Source of the DNA: Desulfovibrio sp. UCD-KL4C
GTDB lineage: Bacteria > Desulfobacterota > Desulfovibrionia > Desulfovibrionales > Desulfovibrionaceae
DNA: 64,000 nt
Direction of reading: 5' to 3'
Assembly: GCF_006210265.1 (NCBI RefSeq)
Contig: NZ_VCNC01000001.1
Coordinates: forward strand, 1,188,843 to 1,252,842
The position numbers and the translations under genes were made by a program. Each line of letters begins with the position of its first letter. Position 1 is the stretch's first letter. Under the pieces are notes generated by a model, which was given only the letters and a program-made list of their open reading frames with translations, was not told where the DNA came from and made no database searches. Positions 40,934-49,835 of this stretch are shown here, one piece after another.

Positions 40934-41725
40934 TTAAGGTTCCGTACTATATTTTTCCTGGAACATTTTTCTTAATTTTGCAAGGGCTTGAGAGTGAAGT
41001 TGAGAAACTCTCCCTTCTGTAATTTCCATTACGTCGGAAGTTTCTTTCATATTCAGCTCTTCTCCGTAATATAAAGATAATACCAATTTTTCTCTTTGCG
41101 TCAAATTATCAATTAGATTTGCAACCTTGTCCACTGTTTCTTCAAAAGCAGCGGAATTGTATGGTTCATTTTCAAATTGATTATCATGATTGCTAGGAAT
41201 ATTGTCATTAAAAGCATCAAGGCTTATGCAGAACTGATTTTGCAAAGCTTCTAAACCCTGCTGAACTACTTTTGCAGAAAATCCTGTAGCCTCTTCAATT
41301 TGTTCACTTGTAGGTGTTAAACCTGTTTCGTGTTCAAGGTCTCTAATGCTGCTTTCAATAGTTTTAACTTTCTGCCGTAATCCGCGTGAGAACCAGTCTA
41401 GTCGCCTAAGGTCATCAAGCATGGCTCCTTTTATACGGCTTTCAGCATAAGTTTCAAATTTGATTTTAAGGTCAGGACGGAACTTTCCAAGTGATTCTAC
41501 AAGTCCCATACTTCCGGCACTAATAAGTTCACCAAGTTCCACGTTTTTGGGCAGCTTGGCTTTCATTCTGAGTGCAATGATACGGATTTTCGGAGAATAA
41601 TGCCGTACTATCGCCTCTCGATCAGATGACGAAAAATCTTCCCAACTAGTAACTCCGGACTCTAATTTAAGCCACGGACTGTTCTTGGAAGAGAAGTTTT
41701 TTCCAGAAGAACTTAATATTTCCAT
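40934..41725 (-). CDS. fliA: Flagellar sigma factor FliA (sigma-28)
   Basis: A 263-residue sigma-28 family protein. Region 2 (DREAIVRHYSPKIRIIALRMKAKLPKNVELGELISAGSMGLVESLGKF) and the RIKGAMLDDLRRLDWFSRGLRQK signature of flagellar sigma factors are clear. Region 3 (TPTSEQIEEATGFS) and region 4 (LTQREKLVLSLYYGEELNMKETSDVMEITEGRVSQLHSQALAKLRK) follow. Its only plausible start lies 59 bases inside the end of flhG, an unusually long same-strand overlap, because no later start codon precedes region 2. It transcribes late flagellar genes. The anti-sigma factor FlgM is not in the window. Confidence 0.95.
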   Translation of the reverse strand: MEILSSSGKNFSSKNSPWLKLESGVTSWEDFSSSDREAIVRHYSPKIRIIALRMKAKLPKNVELGELISAGSMGLVESLGKFRPDLKIKFETYAESRIKGAMLDDLRRLDWFSRGLRQKVKTIESSIRDLEHETGLTPTSEQIEEATGFSAKVVQQGLEALQNQFCISLDAFNDNIPSNHDNQFENEPYNSAAFEETVDKVANLIDNLTQREKLVLSLYYGEELNMKETSDVMEITEGRVSQLHSQALAKLRKMFQEKYSTEP

Positions 41726-42503
41726 CGAGCTCAGAGTTTGATTTCCATGTTGTTATTTTTTTAGCTGCTTCCCCAATTTTTGCACAGGCCGGGCTGGAAG
41801 GGTGCAGATTACACAGAGGAGTCTGGTTGATAACAGCGTCACGCATTTTAGGGTCGCGGGGAATTACCCCCGTAAGTTCAAGAGACACACCACTTAAGAA
41901 ATGGTCACAAGCCATATAAAGTTTTTTGAAAATATCTTTAGCTGTTGCCATATCAGGAGTCATGTTCACTAAAATTTTAAATTTGTCTACCCCATGGTTA
42001 AGTTTCATTACTTTAATCAGTGCATACGCATCAGTGAGAGATGTCGGTTCAGGTGTAAGGACCAGAAGTCGTTCCTGAACCGCGAGGTTAAAGTATAATA
42101 CGTTCTCATTGATACCGGCTCCGGTGTCAATTATAAGATAGTCTATTTCTTCTTCAAGATGGTCCATTGCTTCCAGCAAGTCGAGTTTTTGACCTGTTGA
42201 GAGAGAGACCATATCGCTGACTCCTGAGGAGGCAGGAAGTATATCAAAGCCGAATTTTGTTTTGTACAAAACCTCTCGGAGATTGGTTCCTTCATGAAAA
42301 AGATGGAACAGGTTGTACCTAGGAGCTATTCCAAGAAGTACATCCACATTGGCCAGTCCTAAGTCGGCATCCAATAATAAAACTTTCTTGCCCATGCGGC
42401 TAAGATGGTAGGCCAAATTTACAGAAATATTTGTTTTGCCTACGCCTCCTTTGCCGGAGGTGACTGAAAAGACCATGGGAAGATTGTAGCTCATTTGCAT
42501 CAC
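41667..42503 (-). CDS. flhG: Flagellar number regulator FlhG (FleN, MinD-like ATPase)
   Basis: A 278-residue MinD/ParA-family ATPase limiting flagellar number. The deviant Walker A SGKGGVGKTN is near residue 15, LLDADLGLANVDVLLG is switch I, and YLIIDTGAGINENVL contains Walker B. It follows flhF as usual in polar flagellates. The last 20 codons overlap fliA in a different frame. The C-terminus (FWKKLLFQEQSVA) is short. It works with FlhF at the cell pole and slows FleQ-type regulators in pseudomonads; a FleQ homolog is not visible here. Confidence 0.93.
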   Translation of the reverse strand: MMQMSYNLPMVFSVTSGKGGVGKTNISVNLAYHLSRMGKKVLLLDADLGLANVDVLLGIAPRYNLFHLFHEGTNLREVLYKTKFGFDILPASSGVSDMVSLSTGQKLDLLEAMDHLEEEIDYLIIDTGAGINENVLYFNLAVQERLLVLTPEPTSLTDAYALIKVMKLNHGVDKFKILVNMTPDMATAKDIFKKLYMACDHFLSGVSLELTGVIPRDPKMRDAVINQTPLCNLHPSSPACAKIGEAAKKITTWKSNSELDGNIKFFWKKLLFQEQSVA

Positions 42504-42607
42504 CTGTTTATATTTTATCTCTATTGTTTACGTTGCTAGCAGAAATTATGCAACGAGTATCGTACACTAAATTGTTCAAAAATGGCTGACTTAACAAAAC
42601 TAACTGA

Positions 42608-43696
42608 CTAGACAGCCTTTGCAAATGAAGTTTCATCTTTTTTGGGAAGCTGGTGTTTAAAGATGAGTCTCCAGAAATCTTTTTCAATAGCACTTTTTAA
42701 GCTGTTTCTTAATCCAGATCCATATGACAGCAGTGAGACAGGTAGTCCGCTTTCATATGAAGTGTTAATAAGTGCGCCGTAAGAACAGGATTCATCAAGT
42801 TTTGTCCAGATAATACTTTTTAGTTTTGATGATTTGTATCTTTTCAAAAATGCAGTGTATTGCGCTGGAGCAAAGTATGGGTTCATTACCAAGTGAACAG
42901 CTATGTCGCAGGTTCCGGTCAGTCCACATACAGCCAGCCAGCTTTCAAGTTCCGAATTTCCTGAAAGTCCAGGCAGATCTATAAAAATTTTGTCAAATTT
43001 ATGACTTTCGCCTGTCAGTGCAGCAAAATCGTCTCTTGTTGCAAGATCTTTGAATTCAAGCCCAGAAAGGTCTGCGTAGTGACGCAGTACAAGGCGTCCT
43101 TTCCCCTGTCCTTGGTCCGCGGAGGCTACGCATATCCGTGCCCCTGGATTATCCTTCTTTTCTTTAAGAGCAAGCCTGATGATTGTAGAAGTTTTACCTA
43201 CACCGTGCGGTCCAGCCAATGCATGAATCTTTTGAGGCCAGTTCTTTTGGCCGAAAGGGCAGACCTGTGCTATATTTTCTAGAACGGGTAGAATCTGTTT
43301 TGAAGGGTCTTGTCTAAGGTCATGAAATAAACTCATAATAACCTTACCTTCAACTCCTTCACGCTCAAGGTATTCTAGAGCGAGGCGTTGGCGGGGGGCA
43401 AGGAGATTAAGGTTCATTTGAGGCTTTAAAAGAGCCATCATATGTCCTTTAATCTGATTCCATTCCTGATTCCATTCAGGAATGGAATTTATAGCATCAC
43501 CCAGAACATCATCTCTGGTGGGCTGCGTCTGGACAGGAGTCTCCTGACCTTCGACACCGACCATGATTTCGTGGATTTTACATCCACCTTCCTCTACTGA
43601 CTTATTGCTGAGGATTACAGCACTGTCACCGAATTCAGCTTTGATTTCGGCGAAAATTGATGCTGTGCTGTTTCCTCTGAATGTTTTTACCCGCAT
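42608..43696 (-). CDS. flhF: Flagellar placement GTPase FlhF
   Basis: A 362-residue SRP-type GTPase that sets the flagellar pole. Its basic start MRVKTFRGNSTASIFAEIKAEFGDSAVILSNK is typical FlhF. The NG domain has the P-loop GPHGVGKTSTIIRLAL (~residue 170), then ICVASADQ, and IFIDLPGLSGNSE at the G3 position (family DTAG; here DLPG), with WTKLDES as G4. The altered G3 may affect hydrolysis. The segment encoding IPEWNQEWNQ contains a strong hairpin. It lies 13 bases after flhA and 104 before flhG. Confidence 0.93.
   Translation of the reverse strand: MRVKTFRGNSTASIFAEIKAEFGDSAVILSNKSVEEGGCKIHEIMVGVEGQETPVQTQPTRDDVLGDAINSIPEWNQEWNQIKGHMMALLKPQMNLNLLAPRQRLALEYLEREGVEGKVIMSLFHDLRQDPSKQILPVLENIAQVCPFGQKNWPQKIHALAGPHGVGKTSTIIRLALKEKKDNPGARICVASADQGQGKGRLVLRHYADLSGLEFKDLATRDDFAALTGESHKFDKIFIDLPGLSGNSELESWLAVCGLTGTCDIAVHLVMNPYFAPAQYTAFLKRYKSSKLKSIIWTKLDESCSYGALINTSYESGLPVSLLSYGSGLRNSLKSAIEKDFWRLIFKHQLPKKDETSFAKAV
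43457..43488. repeat. Perfect 13-bp inverted repeat inside flhF
   Basis: ATTCCATTCCTGA (43457-43469) and TCAGGAATGGAAT (43476-43488) with a 6-base loop; the 5' arm also contains a direct repeat of GATTCCATTC. It encodes the WNQEWNQ segment of FlhF, so the same bases serve both code and RNA structure. Confidence 0.7.
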
Positions 43697-43709
43697 ATTA
43701 CCAACCTTT

Positions 43710-45809
43710 TTAAAACTCTACAGTACCTGCAGACATGATTCTTACGCTTGCAGGAATCTCAGCCTGAGATATTATAGGGATTGTAGGCAAGAACCGTACC
43801 ATCAGTTGTGCTAAATGGCTTCGCATCTGAGGAGCACACAGCACAACGGGTTGACCGTCAGTATTCAGTACATTTTCAGCAGCTACGCTGACAGATTGAA
43901 TTAACTGCTGAGCTGCTCCTGGGTCAAGTGCAAGAAATCCTCCAGTTTCAGAAGTTCTCATTGCCGAGTTGAGAGTAGCTTCTACGTTAGGCCCAAAAGT
44001 CAGAATCGGTAAGCTTCCATCACTGGCAAGGTAGGGTTTAATAATCGTTCTGCTCATGTGAGAGCGGACGTATTCAGTTAACTGACCAGGGTCCTGAATA
44101 GATGGCCCGTAGTCAGCTAGAGCTTCAACTACTGTTAGCATATCGCGAACTGAAACATTTTCTTTAACAAGATTTTGTAAAACTTTCTGAACAGTTCCAA
44201 GCGGCATAATGTTTGGAACCAGATCTTCAACGGCTTTAGGAGCACGTTTAGAAAGGTTGTCCAGCAGTTCCTGTGTTTCCTGTCTTCCAAGGAATTCTCC
44301 AAGGTTGCGGCGGAAAATTTCAGTAAGATGAGTAGCAATAACTGTTGAAGGATCAACAACCGTGTATCCAGCAAGCATTGCTTCTTCTTTTTGACTGTCA
44401 GGGATCCAGATGGCAGGCAGATTGAAAGCTGGCTCAACTGTTTCAATACCTTTGATTCGATGTTTAGCGTCACCCGGGTCCATAGCAAGCTGATGATCGA
44501 TAAGAATCTCAGCTGAGGCAACAGCGTTGCCTTTAATGAGGACTCTGTATTCTCCGGGTTTGAGTTGGAGATTATCACGCAGATGCAGTGACGGAACAAT
44601 GACACCCATGTCCAAAGCGAATTGTCGACGTATTGAGCGTATACGGGAAAGAAGATTACCATTTTGTTCTTCGTCAACCAGCGGAATGAGTCCATACCCG
44701 ACTTCCAGTTCCAATTGGTCAAGTGGTAGCAGGGCTTGTACTTCTTCTGGACTGTCCAGAGAGGGAGCATCTGCATTTGCTTTTTTGTCTTTGGCTTCCT
44801 GCTTATCGTTAGCTTCTTCGTTGTCACGATTAAGTGTGGAAATGGCGTAAACTACTATGGCAAGAGCTAGGAATGGAATCGTCGGCATTCCGGGAACTAT
44901 TCCGAAAATTACAAGTATAGCTGATACAAGTTTAAGAGCGCGTGAGTGATAAGTAAGCTGACCGAGGAATTCTTCGCCCATCTTGGCTTCAGCCGCGGCG
45001 CGTGAAACAATGATTCCAGCTGATGTAGATATGATAAGTGAAGGGATTGTGGAAACAAGACCATCACCGATTGTCAGGAGAGTATATGTCTGTGCTGCAT
45101 CAGCCCAGTTCATGTTTTTTTGCAGAACCCCGATTAAGATTCCGCCGATGATATTTACGAATGTAATCATCATACTGGCGTTGACATCCCCCTGTACGAA
45201 CTTACCGGCACCGTCCATGGCTCCGTAGAAGTCTGCTTCTCTACGGATCAAGGTTCTTTGACTTTGAGCTTCTTCTTCATCTATTAGGCCGGAGTTAAGG
45301 TCAGCCTCAATTGACATTTGCTTACCTGGCATTGCGTCCAAGGTGAATCGTGCGGCTACTTCCGCAATACGTGTTGTACCGGCAACGATAACTTTTTTAT
45401 TTAAAATGAAAAGAATGAGGAATATAACAATACCGATTATGTAGTTACCACCTACAACAAATTCCCCAAAGCTTTGAATAACGTTACCGGCGGCTGATGT
45501 ACCTTCATCCCCGTGTAAAAGAATTGCTCGCGTTGTTGCGACGTTAAGAGCCAGCCGCAAAAGTGTTGTGACCAGCAGGAGTGATGGAAATATTGAAAAT
45601 TCTAGGGGAGACTGCATGAACATGGATGTAATAAGAATGATTAATCCAAGAGAAATACTTACGGTCAGCATAAAGTCAATTATAAGTGTGGGAAGTGGAA
45701 TCAGCATGACGAATAGAATAATAACTACGCCTGCTGCTAATAGAAGATCACCATGCTTGGCAAATCTATCATAATTTATATTTACTGCTTTTGACTTAGA
45801 TGCGGCCAT
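43710..45809 (-). CDS. flhA: Flagellar export gate protein FlhA
   Basis: A 699-residue full-length FlhA. About eight membrane spans occupy residues 20-320 (LLLAAGVVIILFVMLIPLPTLIIDFMLTVSISLGL at the start). The FHIPEP-family stretch FSIFPSLLLVTTLLRLALNVATTRAILLHG and the cytoplasmic loop DAMPGKQMSIEADLNSGLIDEEEAQSQRTLIRREADFYGAMDGAGKFVQGDV are canonical; the Asp/Arg residues here pass protons in the export motor. A large cytoplasmic domain binds chaperone-substrate complexes. It lies between flhB (71 bases upstream) and flhF. Confidence 0.97.
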   Translation of the reverse strand: MAASKSKAVNINYDRFAKHGDLLLAAGVVIILFVMLIPLPTLIIDFMLTVSISLGLIILITSMFMQSPLEFSIFPSLLLVTTLLRLALNVATTRAILLHGDEGTSAAGNVIQSFGEFVVGGNYIIGIVIFLILFILNKKVIVAGTTRIAEVAARFTLDAMPGKQMSIEADLNSGLIDEEEAQSQRTLIRREADFYGAMDGAGKFVQGDVNASMMITFVNIIGGILIGVLQKNMNWADAAQTYTLLTIGDGLVSTIPSLIISTSAGIIVSRAAAEAKMGEEFLGQLTYHSRALKLVSAILVIFGIVPGMPTIPFLALAIVVYAISTLNRDNEEANDKQEAKDKKANADAPSLDSPEEVQALLPLDQLELEVGYGLIPLVDEEQNGNLLSRIRSIRRQFALDMGVIVPSLHLRDNLQLKPGEYRVLIKGNAVASAEILIDHQLAMDPGDAKHRIKGIETVEPAFNLPAIWIPDSQKEEAMLAGYTVVDPSTVIATHLTEIFRRNLGEFLGRQETQELLDNLSKRAPKAVEDLVPNIMPLGTVQKVLQNLVKENVSVRDMLTVVEALADYGPSIQDPGQLTEYVRSHMSRTIIKPYLASDGSLPILTFGPNVEATLNSAMRTSETGGFLALDPGAAQQLIQSVSVAAENVLNTDGQPVVLCAPQMRSHLAQLMVRFLPTIPIISQAEIPASVRIMSAGTVEF

Positions 45810-45880
45810 GATTTTGACACCCCTTTCAGGTCTTTAATTGAGGTAACGAAAGTGGAGGAGGTAAGATGCTTAGCCCTTTA

Positions 45881-46939
45881 TTAGCGCTTAAATCTATTAA
45901 GTTTAGCGAGAATAGCAGCTACAGCTTGATACAGTTCTTCCGGAATTACGTCACCGATCTCAACCTGTTTATACAAAGCCTGTGCCAAAGGTTTATTTTC
46001 ACGGATAGGGACATTATTTTCACGGGCGATTTCTTTGATTCTTTCAGCTACTTTATTCATACCTTTAGCCAGAACCTGAGGGGCTGGAGCCTGGAGAGCA
46101 TCGTACCGCAATGCTATTGCGAAGTGGGTTGGGTTGGTAATAACTACGTCTGCTTTAGGAACATCACTCATCATCCTTTTCTGAAGGATTGCTTGCATTT
46201 TTTGTTTCATCTGCATTTTGACTTGTGGGTCACCTTCAGATTGCTTGCGTTCATCTTTGACTTCATCTTTACTCATTTTGAGATTTTCCTGGTAATCCCA
46301 GCGGGTGTACAAAAGATCGACAATGGCTATCACCATCATTGGAAGCATAGTATAGCTGACCATTTTGTATCCGACTTCAAGCATGAAAGTAGCAAGCCTG
46401 TGGGCGTCGGAGTGAAAAAGAGGCAGAAAATTAGGTAGTTCCTGTTGAATAACAATATATGGTGCAATTCCTACAACTATTGCCAGTAAGAGGCTTTTAG
46501 AGAGTCTGACGAGTGTTTTTACATCAAAGAGAAGTTTTTTTACGCCAGCCATTAGGTCAAACATTTTGCTGAATTTAGGCTCAAACACTTTAGTAGACCA
46601 CAAGCTTCCGACCTGAAGTCTAAGAGTTAGATATGCCGCAAATGCAATGGAGAGCAGCAGTGGTAGCAGGATCATTGCAAGTTTTTCTGAGCACCACATA
46701 AATAGTGTGTAAACTGAATTTTTATTTAATTCTAAAAAAATTCCTTTGGTTAAAAACCATTGGAAAAGTGTGTAAAATTCTTCGTAATAGAACTCCATCA
46801 GGAATTTAAGCGCAATAACTCCTGCTAACAAAGTTATAGTTTTCCCCATTTCTTGTCCCTTAGGAACACTGCCTTCTTTCCTCGATTTATCTATTCGCTT
46901 GGGGGTCGCTTTCTCTGTTTTACTTGGATCTTCTTGCAT
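45881..46939 (-). CDS. flhB: Flagellar export substrate-specificity protein FlhB
   Basis: A 352-residue FlhB with a charged start (DPSKTEKATPKRIDKSRKEGSVPKGQEM), four membrane spans, and the autocleavage motif NPTH in VVITNPTHFAIALRYD (Asn-Pro cleavage switches export from hook to filament proteins). The KDEVKDERKQSEGDPQVKMQMKQKMQAILQKRM linker is typical. It starts six bases after fliR and is co-transcribed with it. AGGCCGCC is a poor ribosome site, so translation probably depends on coupling to fliR. Confidence 0.96.
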   Translation of the reverse strand: MQEDPSKTEKATPKRIDKSRKEGSVPKGQEMGKTITLLAGVIALKFLMEFYYEEFYTLFQWFLTKGIFLELNKNSVYTLFMWCSEKLAMILLPLLLSIAFAAYLTLRLQVGSLWSTKVFEPKFSKMFDLMAGVKKLLFDVKTLVRLSKSLLLAIVVGIAPYIVIQQELPNFLPLFHSDAHRLATFMLEVGYKMVSYTMLPMMVIAIVDLLYTRWDYQENLKMSKDEVKDERKQSEGDPQVKMQMKQKMQAILQKRMMSDVPKADVVITNPTHFAIALRYDALQAPAPQVLAKGMNKVAERIKEIARENNVPIRENKPLAQALYKQVEIGDVIPEELYQAVAAILAKLNRFKR

Positions 46940-46945
46940 GGCGGC

Positions 46946-47749
46946 CTATTTTAATGGTGGAATATCCAGCGGACTTGCCGCCTTGATAATATTTAACATG
47001 TAAGCCGGGAGTGTATGCACAAAATCTCCAATAAATATGGCTAAAATTGTGAATACCATACTTAAGAAGTAAAATCCCACCATGATCTTTAAAGGGAAGC
47101 CAAGCATCAGCACGTTCATCTGTGGGGACATTTTACTAATTAGTGCAAGAGCAAGGTCAACTACAAAAATAGAAGCAATGATTGGGGAAGCCACCTTTAC
47201 GGCTAAAACAAAAAGTTCAGTTGAGATTGTCATTATTTGAGTAACCAGAGTTTCATTAATAAAAATCTGTCCAGGAGGGATATATTTGAAACTGTCAACA
47301 AGTCCTGAGATAAGGTATAAGTGACCGTTAAGGGCTAGAAAGACGAGAATAGAGCACATATACAAGAAGTGAGCTGTTACTGCTTCGTTTACTCCAGTCA
47401 TGGGGTCTAAAACGTTAACCATAGATAAGCCCATATGTACGCCTATAAAGTTACCGCCTGTTTGGATCGCAGAGAAAACGACGTTAATAATAATTCCAAG
47501 CGTTAGTCCTAAGACTAATTCTCCCAAGATCATAAGAGCGATATTATATGGATTTGATGGCATAAGAGAGCCGTCAAACGAGACTGCAGGCCATATGGCG
47601 ATAGTCAAAACAATAGCAAGCGCAGCTTTAAGCATATTCGGAATTGAGTTGGATCCGAAAAAAGGCAGCATAAAGAGCACAATACTTACCCGAAAGAAGG
47701 TAAGATAGAAGCTCATAAGATCGTTTGGACTGAAGTTAAAAATATTCAT
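46946..47749 (-). CDS. fliR: Flagellar export gate protein FliR
   Basis: A 267-residue protein with about six to seven hydrophobic spans, forming the core export gate with FliP, FliQ and FlhB. The start MNIFNFSPNDLMSFYLTFFRVSIVLFMLPFFGS and the GELVLGLTLGIIINVVFSAIQTGGNFIGVHMGLSMVNVLDP segment are family hallmarks. It is the first visible gene of the minus-strand flagellar series. fliP and fliQ are not adjacent in this window. AAAAGAG lies ~9 bases upstream. A promoter probably lies in 47750-47875, but I could not pick one with confidence. Confidence 0.95.
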   Translation of the reverse strand: MNIFNFSPNDLMSFYLTFFRVSIVLFMLPFFGSNSIPNMLKAALAIVLTIAIWPAVSFDGSLMPSNPYNIALMILGELVLGLTLGIIINVVFSAIQTGGNFIGVHMGLSMVNVLDPMTGVNEAVTAHFLYMCSILVFLALNGHLYLISGLVDSFKYIPPGQIFINETLVTQIMTISTELFVLAVKVASPIIASIFVVDLALALISKMSPQMNVLMLGFPLKIMVGFYFLSMVFTILAIFIGDFVHTLPAYMLNIIKAASPLDIPPLK

Positions 47750-47875
47750 GCTGTTCTCTTTTTGTAATCCAATGCAAGAAAAGACCCATTATTTAGATAT
47801 TGTTAGCATTAAGTTTTAAATAGATCAAAGGCGAGAATAAGGGGTATTATCTTGTTGCGATCTGTTTTTGGGCAA

Positions 47876-47910
47876 TAAAAAGGCCCGTTAGGAGAGTTTC
47901 CTTACGGGCC
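47876..47910 (-). terminator. Terminator of the M23 peptidase gene
   Basis: On the minus strand, GGCCCGTAAGGA pairs with TCCTAACGGGCC (one mismatch) around an AACTC loop, followed by TTTTT. It lies 23 bases past the stop of the peptidase gene and insulates it from fliR. Confidence 0.88.
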
Positions 47911-47933
47911 ATAAGACTGCTTCAAAATAAGTC

Positions 47934-48839
47934 TTAATTTAAAATGTAACGTAACGGGCTGACTGGAACGCCTCCGAGTCTAACTTCATAGTGTAGGTGA
48001 GGGCCGGTTGAGCGTCCGGTGCTGCCGGCATAACCGATAAGTTCACCGCGTGTTACGACTTGGCCTTTTTTAACTGCTGCCATTTTCAGATGCCCGTATC
48101 TTGTCGAAAGGTTTGCACCGTGATTTATTTTAATTAAGCGTCCATATCCGCCGCTAAGTCCTACGAAGGAAATTGTTCCTTGTGCCGGAGCATATATAGG
48201 TGTCCCGAGAGGACAAGAAATATCTAATCCTTTGTGATATTCTCTTTTGCCTGTAAAAGGGGAGCTTCTCCAGCCGAATGGGGATGTTACCCAACCTTCA
48301 ACTGGCCAGATAGATGGCGTTGAATCAAGCGCATCTTGCCTGGAGCGCATGGAATGAATTATTTCTTGTTGTTTTACTTCTTCCAGTTTTGCTTCAGTGC
48401 TGAGCTGAGCTAAAAAATCATGCATTTTACGTACAAGAAGTTCTTGGCGGTAAAGCGGAAGGTAGTTGTTTGAAAAATTGGGTTCAGTAGAACCTCCTTT
48501 CGGAGTTACGCTTTGAACATTTTCCTGATCCAAATTAATCATTACTCGTAGTTTGGAGTCAAAGTTTCTGACTCTATCGAGGTCTTGAGAAATATTCATC
48601 ATCTTTTGAGAAAGAGATAGAAGCTGCGCTTTTTGCTCTTGAACAGCCTTTTCAGCATGAGCAAGATTTGATTCTAATCCAGAATAATTTTCGTAATATT
48701 TCCATAGCATTATATTGCCGCCAACAAGTCCGGCTATTAGGGCAAAAATGGATATAAACAACCATCCCCTAATTTGGAATTTGCGGGCATTCTCGCTAGG
48801 ATTTTTAAATATAACAATATGGTATTTTTTGAATAGCAT
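47934..48839 (-). CDS. M23 (LytM) peptidoglycan peptidase with coiled coil
   Basis: A 301-residue protein. An N-terminal membrane span (WLFISIFALIAGLVGGNIMLW) anchors it, a coiled coil (NLAHAEKAVQEQKAQLLSLSQKMMNISQDL) follows, and the C-terminal LytM domain has HKGLDIS (first His and Asp) and TGPHLHYEVRLGG (HxH). These zinc ligands are complete, so it is probably an active endopeptidase and not an EnvC-type activator. YAPAQGTISFVGLSGGYGRLIKINHG is the canonical core. It acts in the periplasm during growth or division. It stands alone between the flagellar operon and a TtcA-like gene. Confidence 0.92.
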   Translation of the reverse strand: MLFKKYHIVIFKNPSENARKFQIRGWLFISIFALIAGLVGGNIMLWKYYENYSGLESNLAHAEKAVQEQKAQLLSLSQKMMNISQDLDRVRNFDSKLRVMINLDQENVQSVTPKGGSTEPNFSNNYLPLYRQELLVRKMHDFLAQLSTEAKLEEVKQQEIIHSMRSRQDALDSTPSIWPVEGWVTSPFGWRSSPFTGKREYHKGLDISCPLGTPIYAPAQGTISFVGLSGGYGRLIKINHGANLSTRYGHLKMAAVKKGQVVTRGELIGYAGSTGRSTGPHLHYEVRLGGVPVSPLRYILN

Positions 48840-48913
48840 TTTTCCCGTTGGCCTGTTTAATTATGAGGTTAAATTCATCTCTGTGTAAAAGGCGTAATTA
48901 ATTCCGAGAATTG

Positions 48914-49663
48914 TTATTTCTTTTTCATGTTTAAGTCAAGTTGCCAACGCCTTAAAGCATTGAAAGTGTTATTTCTAGTGATAGGATTCTTGTTCCATTC
49001 TTCTTGGAGTCGCTCGTAAATGTAGCTGCGTTTGGTTGCGTTGTTGGATGGACAGTTGTTTTTCCAGATTGGCAATTCCCATTGGCGGGCGGCTGCTTTA
49101 ATGAACTTTTTTTCAAGCATAAGAGCTGGGCGGATCATCTGAAGCTTGCCTTTAAAGAAAGGTTCATTGGCTGAAAGTCCTTGAATTCTTCCATTTTGTT
49201 CCATGTTCATATGAAATGTAGTAACAAGATCATCTGCAGTATGTCCTATAGCCAAATGGGTTAAATCGTATTGTTCGCATAATTCAAATAGTCTTTTACG
49301 CCGCAGTCTGCTGCAAAAGAAGCAGGCTGATTTATTCCTGTTTTCCGGTCCGTGAGCACGTGGTCCATAATTTGTTAATTCTATATGTGAAGAAACTCCG
49401 TTTTCAATACACCAGTTGGTGAGTGGATGGTGGCTATCTGGATCAAATCCTGGGTTGACGTGAAGAACCATGAGTTCTATATTTATAGGTATGATGGCCT
49501 GTCTGATGAGCATTGTTTTGATTAGTACAAAGCTGTCAACTCCTCCTGAGACTGCTACGCCGATGCGAGCCCCTTCGTGAATCATCTCTGTTTTTTGCAT
49601 AAGCATGCCCACGGTAGAGACCGTTTTTTTTTGTGCATAGCTTAATTTTCCCCATTTGGGCAT
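48914..49663 (-). CDS. TtcA-like tRNA-thiolating PP-loop ATPase
   Basis: A 249-residue PP-loop protein. GVAVSGGVDSFVL (SGGxDS) binds ATP, and ENRNKSACFFCSRLRRKRLFELC contains the CxxC (CFFC) that in TtcA binds an Fe-S cluster. LAIGHTADDLVTTFHMNMEQNG matches TtcA's 'GHh.dD...T...N'. TtcA converts cytidine-32 of some tRNAs to 2-thiocytidine. Family members are near 260-310 residues, so this is slightly short. The exact target nucleoside is not provable from sequence. It lies 74 bases before the M23 gene. Confidence 0.82.
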   Translation of the reverse strand: MPKWGKLSYAQKKTVSTVGMLMQKTEMIHEGARIGVAVSGGVDSFVLIKTMLIRQAIIPINIELMVLHVNPGFDPDSHHPLTNWCIENGVSSHIELTNYGPRAHGPENRNKSACFFCSRLRRKRLFELCEQYDLTHLAIGHTADDLVTTFHMNMEQNGRIQGLSANEPFFKGKLQMIRPALMLEKKFIKAAARQWELPIWKNNCPSNNATKRSYIYERLQEEWNKNPITRNNTFNALRRWQLDLNMKKK

Positions 49664-49835
49664 TTTGAAAACTCCAAATCAGTTATGAAATAAATTAGAA
49701 AAAAACTGATTTTATTTAAGAATTAGTTTAGGTCTATCACTGAATAATGATTTTCTTTGAAAGAAGTGGGCACTTTGCCTTAAAATTAATTGACATGCAA
49801 GTCTATTGCGTTTATCTTAGTAAATTGCTCCGTTG

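Noticed and set aside
45866-46438. 190-residue plus-strand frame opposite flhB
   Set aside because: It lies wholly antisense to a clear FlhB gene and has no family features of its own.
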